From Bacteroidales bacterium (GTDB taxonomy: Bacteria > Bacteroidota > Bacteroidia > Bacteroidales > F082), in the NCBI GenBank assembly GCA_021647205.1, contig JAKIVD010000001.1:269225-333224 (forward strand): a stretch of 64,000 nt of DNA. The letters are read 5' to 3'. Position 1 is the first letter of the stretch. Each line of letters begins with the position of its first letter. The notes beneath the pieces were generated by a model that saw nothing but the letters and a program-made list of their open reading frames with translations, was not told the DNA's origin and searched no databases. The translations under genes and the position numbers were made by a program. Positions 61,986 to 64,000 of this stretch are shown here, piece after piece.

Positions 61986-63530
61986 TTAGGGTGTTATTTT
62001 AATCCATTTTCCATTGTCAATAATTCGTTTGTCTTCTGTAAGAGTCCATGTATAAAAACCCGTAGTTAAAGAATAAATATTGATACTAGTTATATGATTT
62101 TCTATCTGTGTTGATAATATTAGCTTTCCTTGAACATCGTAAAGTTCAAATACTGATGGGTATTCGGTAGTGCGGATGTGTATTAAGTCGTTTCCAGGAT
62201 TGGGGTAAACCAATGCTGAATGTACTGGTATTGTAGTAGTTTCATTTTGCCCAACCCACAGACCTCCGTCTGTTTTTATAACGAAGGCGTCATGCTCAAA
62301 ATCATTGACTAGGTAATCGTAGCGTGTTCCTGAAACAACCATGCCCCCATCTGGCGTGGCAGCCATGCTAAACATTTCATAAGTAGCGTCACCACCCATA
62401 TATCGTTCGCTCATGAGCACCAGATTTTCATCAACTTTGGCGAGGTAAATCCAATCATATTGTGGATTCCACGGACCAAAACCCAAATTAAATACACCCG
62501 CCAGACAGATTTCATTATTGTCATTGATGTCCATCGTCTCGTACCAGCCCCCGTAATTTATGGTGTCCTTATCGGTTAAAAATGTACTGTTTACCAATTG
62601 AAAACTTGTATCGTATTGATAGATGAATAAATATTCTTCTGATAAATCTCCTTCTATCTTATTATGGCAGTCAGCCGTACCGGCCAGAATCAAATGGCCA
62701 TCTTTTCTAATCATTGCATCATAGGGTGTATCGACACACCAGTATTTCTCAGGATCATCGTCATCACGGTTGTAGCAATGGCCACGAATTGTGTCATATG
62801 TTGCTGTATCCAACATAATTACGCCTACATCATTCCTATTGCACTCCCGCATATAAGTACTTCCCATATGCATCATAATTTCAGATGAATCGATGGTATA
62901 GGTCAGACTTTGTAGAAGGCCTATAATAGGTGGTGTTCTTTCTTTAACAACAGCACCGTTAGTAGGATTGACCTCTACCAAGTAGTTATAGGGTTGAAGT
63001 GGACTTCCGGACCAAATTGTTCTAGCTACTAGGTAACTATTATCAATTCGCTTAAGTATTTTAAAATTGTGTGATTTTGAATAACCTTGAAACTGGGCAG
63101 GTCTTTGGTGCACGCTTTCCCAAATAATTTCGTGGTTGCTGTTCCATTTTATATTGTAATCAAAAGCGTTTTTTGGCCTGCCTATACTGTCTAAGGTCCA
63201 TCCAATGCCAGTCATAAAATAATCACCATTATCCTCTTGGATGATATTGTTGATAGAGAACAGGGTATCATTGCGCCGGTTAACAAAAGGCCAGCGGAGC
63301 GTATCGCCTGAATTGGTCAGGGTATATATTGTGCATTCCGCCACACAATTTGTATCGCTGCTAAAGCACTCCACAATTACAATCACGATTTGCTCATCGT
63401 TTAATTTGTCATGGTAAACAAATTCTGCTTCTTCATTAGCGGGAGTTTGTATTAATACATTGTAACTGTATTGCGCATTTGACAACAAAGCAAAATGAAG
63501 CAGGATAATGATTATGAATTGCTTGTGCAT
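61986..63530 (-). CDS. T9SS-exported surface protein of unknown function
   Basis: From ATG 63530 (MHKQFIIIILLHFALLSNAQ signal peptide) a 514-residue protein. The body has repeated strands of the kind seen in bacterial WD/Kelch-like propellers (DNGDYFMTGIGWTLDS, DGHLILAGTADC, NNEICLAGVFNLG, DGGMVVSGTRYD), suggesting a propeller fold. The C-terminus is a type A sorting domain (ALVYPNPGNDLIHIRT to KWIKITP). No catalytic motif is seen. It lies 37 bases after the upstream partial gene and 11 bases before the fibre gene, so the group is probably co-transcribed. Confidence 0.85.
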   Translation of the reverse strand: MHKQFIIIILLHFALLSNAQYSYNVLIQTPANEEAEFVYHDKLNDEQIVIVIVECFSSDTNCVAECTIYTLTNSGDTLRWPFVNRRNDTLFSINNIIQEDNGDYFMTGIGWTLDSIGRPKNAFDYNIKWNSNHEIIWESVHQRPAQFQGYSKSHNFKILKRIDNSYLVARTIWSGSPLQPYNYLVEVNPTNGAVVKERTPPIIGLLQSLTYTIDSSEIMMHMGSTYMRECNRNDVGVIMLDTATYDTIRGHCYNRDDDDPEKYWCVDTPYDAMIRKDGHLILAGTADCHNKIEGDLSEEYLFIYQYDTSFQLVNSTFLTDKDTINYGGWYETMDINDNNEICLAGVFNLGFGPWNPQYDWIYLAKVDENLVLMSERYMGGDATYEMFSMAATPDGGMVVSGTRYDYLVNDFEHDAFVIKTDGGLWVGQNETTTIPVHSALVYPNPGNDLIHIRTTEYPSVFELYDVQGKLILSTQIENHITSINIYSLTTGFYTWTLTEDKRIIDNGKWIKITP

Positions 63531-63567
63531 GACACTGGTACTAATAAATGAATATTTGTGAACTACA

Positions 63568-63891
63568 CTAATCAATGGGAGGTATGTCAATAACAGCGAT
63601 GTGTGAAGTAAACCTAAAACCGATGACAGTAGTTAGTTTATGCTGCCAAAATGACCCTTCATCTTTTCCTTTATATGTACAGTCTTTGAACTTTTTACCT
63701 CCTGATCCATCTACCCATCCCTGGGTTAAATCCACATAACTTTGCTTATAAAAGTTGAGTTCCGGGGATGCTTCTACACACTCAACAGGATCAGTTAAAC
63801 CAGGGGGGTCAACCTCTGTACCTGCATAATAAATCAGGAAATCAAGGTAATTGTCTTCAACATCATCATCTAGCCTGAATAATTCATAAAC
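63568..63891 (-). CDS. C-terminal part of an unidentified protein (no start seen)
   Basis: An open frame of about 107 codons has coding character (LDFLIYYAGTEVDPPGLTDP, QGWVDGSGGKKFKD, WQHKLTTVIGFRFTSHIAVI) but no usable start codon, since a TGA precedes it in frame. It may be the end of a gene cut by a frameshift near 63890. No family was recognised. Confidence 0.4.
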   Translation of the reverse strand, partial: VYELFRLDDDVEDNYLDFLIYYAGTEVDPPGLTDPVECVEASPELNFYKQSYVDLTQGWVDGSGGKKFKDCTYKGKDEGSFWQHKLTTVIGFRFTSHIAVIDIPPID

Positions 63892-64000
63892 TCAAAATTA
63901 CACCAAAAAGTCGATATGAGATGGGTTTAATAATGCTGCGAGCTGACAATATTTCTGTTTAAGTCTGATTTAGAGTTGATTATCAAAGCTATTAGGCACA
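63892..64000. other. Right edge of the window, no feature seen
   Basis: About 110 bases beyond the last open frame. Nothing recognisable is visible. Any gene to the right would lie outside the window. Confidence 0.4.

Noticed and set aside
1..64000. CRISPR array, insertion sequence, rRNA operon or prophage
   Set aside because: No regularly spaced repeats, transposase, rRNA segments or phage structural genes were seen.

Overview
The window comes from the chromosome of a Bacteroidota bacterium, probably of the Bacteroidales/Marinilabiliales type. Signs are the Bacteroidota promoter motif TAnnTTTG in front of several genes, C-terminal type IX secretion (T9SS) sorting domains on at least four proteins, lipoproteins and signal peptides ending in AQ/SQ/GQ, weak use of Shine-Dalgarno sites, and a core gene set (era, der, tilS, rbfA, ahcY, a fused 2-oxoglutarate:ferredoxin oxidoreductase) typical of the phylum.

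Layout. (1) 1-18.4 kb is mostly housekeeping: ribosome GTPases era and der, an S4 RNA-binding protein, a secreted endonuclease/phosphatase-fold lipoprotein, both 2-oxoglutarate-oxidising enzymes (NAD-linked E1/E2 and ferredoxin-linked KorAB) around a small ferredoxin gene, tilS, a DsbD-like reductase, a restriction-endonuclease remnant, rbfA, a methyltransferase and a LolC/E-type permease. (2) 18.6-24.9 kb has a gingipain-family T9SS protease, a conserved protein of unknown function and a CYTH phosphatase. (3) 24.9-31 kb is a decay tract. The SGNH hydrolase, TauE/SafE transporter, Rieske-TPP enzyme and rhodanese genes each appear to have lost internal segments, and only the tail of an NDH-2 gene remains. 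An apparently intact MazF-type toxin-antitoxin pair sits inside it.

(4) 31.0-47.8 kb is the centrepiece: a dense, all plus-strand multiheme cytochrome locus. It encodes six c-type cytochromes carrying 12, 4, 5, 19, 5 and 17 predicted haems, three NHL beta-propeller proteins (soluble, lipoprotein and T9SS-exported versions), a 656-residue predicted outer-membrane beta-barrel, and a two-component system. The sensor kinase itself has a CxxCH haem site in its periplasmic domain, and its partner is an NtrC-type sigma-54 activator. Sigma-54-like -24/-12 elements precede three of the transcription units. I read this as a haem-sensing, sigma-54-controlled porin-cytochrome conduit for electron transfer across the outer membrane. 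The DsbD-like protein at 13.2 kb could supply the reducing power needed for cytochrome c maturation.

(5) 48-55 kb holds a Cys-rich small protein, an NrfJ-like OB-fold protein, a divergent oxyR / exported catalase pair followed by an ankyrin protein, and an M1 peptidase. (6) 55.3-64 kb has a CAU-anticodon tRNA, ahcY, and a minus-strand run of surface proteins: an S8 protease with a T9SS tail, a frameshifted YadA-head-like fibre gene, a T9SS protein, and the end of one more gene.

All assignments are by reading the sequence. No database or structure search was run.
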